NCBI GenBank assembly: GCA_002423245.1
Contig: DIVD01000062.1
Coordinates: 35,749 to 99,748, forward strand
DNA length: 64,000 bases
Direction of reading: 5' to 3'
Source of the DNA: Rhodobacteraceae bacterium UBA6141
Lineage (GTDB): Bacteria > Pseudomonadota > Alphaproteobacteria > Rhodobacterales > Rhodobacteraceae
A program made the translations under genes and the position numbers. Under the pieces are notes generated by a model, which ran no database searches, was not told where the DNA came from, and worked only from the letters and a program-made list of their open reading frames with translations. Positions 62,954 through 64,000 of this stretch are shown here, piece by piece. How positions within the stretch are numbered: the first letter of the stretch is position 1; the number at the start of each line of letters is the position of its first letter.

Positions 62954-64000
62954 GCGATACTGACGGCAAAAAACCCCTTGGGCTCGGCAGCGGGCGTTCC
63001 GGACAGGTGAAGCAGAGCTTCTCGCATGGCCGGACGAAAAGCGTGCTGGTCGAGACGAAGCGCAAGCGTGTCGTGGTGCCCAAACCCGGGACGCCCCCGG
63101 GCAAGGCAACCGGCACCGGCGCCCTGGGCGATCCGTCGAAGCGCCCCGCCGGCATTTCCGACACCGAAATGGAGCGCCGTCTGTCCGCCCTGCGCGCTGC
63201 CAAGGCCCGCGAGGTCGAAGAGGCCGCGCAACGCGAGGCTGACGAGAAGGCCCGCGAGGAAGAGCGCGCCAGCCGCCGCGCCGAGATCGAGGCGAAGGAG
63301 CGCGAGGAGCGCGAGCATCAGGAAGCCCTGCGCCTGAAGGCCGAGGAAGATGCGCGCAAGCTGCGGGAAGCCGAAATCCGCGCGCAGAAGAAGGAAGACG
63401 TCCGCAAACCCGCGGGTGCAGAGGCGCCGGCCGATCCGGCCGCTGCCGAGGCCGCCGCCTCGCGTGCGGCGACCAAGGGCGTGACCTCGACTGCCCCGCG
63501 CAAGACCGACCGCGAGCGTGATGCCGCGGCCGACCGCGATGCGCGCAAGACCAAGGGTGCCGAGGACAGCCGCCGCACCGGCCGGCTGTCGCTGAACGAG
63601 GCGCTGAACGGCGAGGGCGGGCGCACCCGCTCGCTCGCCGCGATGAAGCGCAAGCAGGACAAGGCCCGCCAGAAGGCAATGGGCTCGGGCCAGCGCGCCG
63701 AGAAGATGGTGCGCGACGTGCAGCTGCCCGAGACCATCGTGGTGCAGGAACTCGCCAACCGGATGGCCGAACGCGCTGCCGATGTGGTCAAGTCGCTGAT
63801 GAAGATGGGCCTGATGGTCAGCATGAACGAGGCCATCGACGCCGACACGGCGGAACTGGTGATCGAGGAATTCGGCCACAAGGCGGTTCGCGTGTCTGAC
63901 GCCGATGTGGAACAGGTCATCGACACGGTGCGCGATGCCGAGGAAGACCTGGTGCCGCGCCCGCCGATCATCACGATCATGGGCCATGTCGACCACGGCA
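62950..64000 (+). CDS. infB: Translation initiation factor IF-2, N-terminal part (runs off window)
   Basis: The first 350 residues of IF-2. N-terminus KKPLGLGSGRSGQVKQSFSH is typical of alphaproteobacterial IF-2. A highly charged, Ala/Glu/Arg-rich coiled region follows (about 75-200), then the IF2N domain (VVQELANRMAERAADVVKSL) and the start of the GTPase domain, whose first motif ITIMGHVDHG is cut by the window end. IF-2 positions initiator tRNA on the 30S subunit. Last visible gene of the rimP operon. Confidence 0.97.
   Translation, partial: MSDTDGKKPLGLGSGRSGQVKQSFSHGRTKSVLVETKRKRVVVPKPGTPPGKATGTGALGDPSKRPAGISDTEMERRLSALRAAKAREVEEAAQREADEKAREEERASRRAEIEAKEREEREHQEALRLKAEEDARKLREAEIRAQKKEDVRKPAGAEAPADPAAAEAAASRAATKGVTSTAPRKTDRERDAAADRDARKTKGAEDSRRTGRLSLNEALNGEGGRTRSLAAMKRKQDKARQKAMGSGQRAEKMVRDVQLPETIVVQELANRMAERAADVVKSLMKMGLMVSMNEAIDADTAELVIEEFGHKAVRVSDADVEQVIDTVRDAEEDLVPRPPIITIMGHVDHG

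Overview
This is a 64 kb stretch of a chromosome with very high GC content. Gene content and gene pairings point to an alphaproteobacterium of the Rhodobacterales (Rhodobacteraceae/Paracoccaceae type): rimP-nusA-ylxR-infB, a ROSE-like small heat-shock leader, tspO, glcDEF, a ferrochelatase next to otsBA, an NDUFS6-type zinc-finger protein, and a TAXI/TRAP transporter with a DctBD-like pair. The genus cannot be read from the sequence alone. Genes are densely packed with many ATGA and TGATG stop/start overlaps. I see no rRNA, tRNA, insertion sequence, prophage or CRISPR array.

Layout. 0.2-7.3 kb (minus strand): DUF1850 protein, fused TRAP permease, TAXI binding protein, then a DctD-like regulator and DctB-like histidine kinase. 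The regulator has lost two residues or motifs normally needed for sigma-54 activation. 7.4-12.0 kb (minus): a sulfite-oxidase-like molybdoenzyme and a three-subunit periplasmic dehydrogenase (triheme cytochrome c, GMC flavoprotein with a Cys cluster, Tat-exported subunit 3). 12.4-16.9 kb (minus): RND efflux pump and its adaptor, diverging from a Ku-LigD end-joining pair (17.1-20.6 kb, plus). 20.8-27.1 kb (plus): a tightly coupled cluster resembling E. coli ydjXYZ-ynjABCDEF. It has a TVP38-type membrane domain fused to a pyridine-nucleotide disulfide oxidoreductase, a CDP-alcohol phosphatidyltransferase, and an ABC transporter (binding protein, double permease, ATPase). It is the best candidate in the window for an undescribed system.

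27.3-33.1 kb: FAH-family hydrolase, NDUFS6-like zinc-finger protein, polA, a CDF metal exporter, DUF1285 protein. 33.2-40.0 kb: a four-gene MoxR-DUF58-BatA/DUF4159-large membrane protein operon. 40.0-43.9 kb: glycolate oxidase glcDEF. 44.1 kb: a small heat-shock gene behind a sigma-32-like promoter and a ROSE-type RNA thermometer hairpin, followed by a near-perfect bidirectional terminator and gabD. 46.2-50.8 kb: a P1-family peptidase diverging from an oligopeptide-type ABC transporter that has no binding protein beside it. 50.9-60.0 kb: hemH, otsBA, a degenerate methyltransferase and comF that share a CATG start, grxC, a nitrilase-family amidase, a MarR regulator, a 44-residue acidic/basic peptide, ubiG, pip and tspO. 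60.0-64.0 kb: the rimP-nusA-ylxR-infB operon with a promoter and an intrinsic-terminator leader; infB runs off the window.

A recurrent feature is short GC-rich tandem repeats (12-28 bp). They occur between genes (2.9, 12.1, 27.2 kb), across gene stop codons (CDF at 32.35 kb, marR at 57.38 kb), and in frame inside genes (Ku tail, LigD, GlcF). This suggests active slippage or expansion in this genome.
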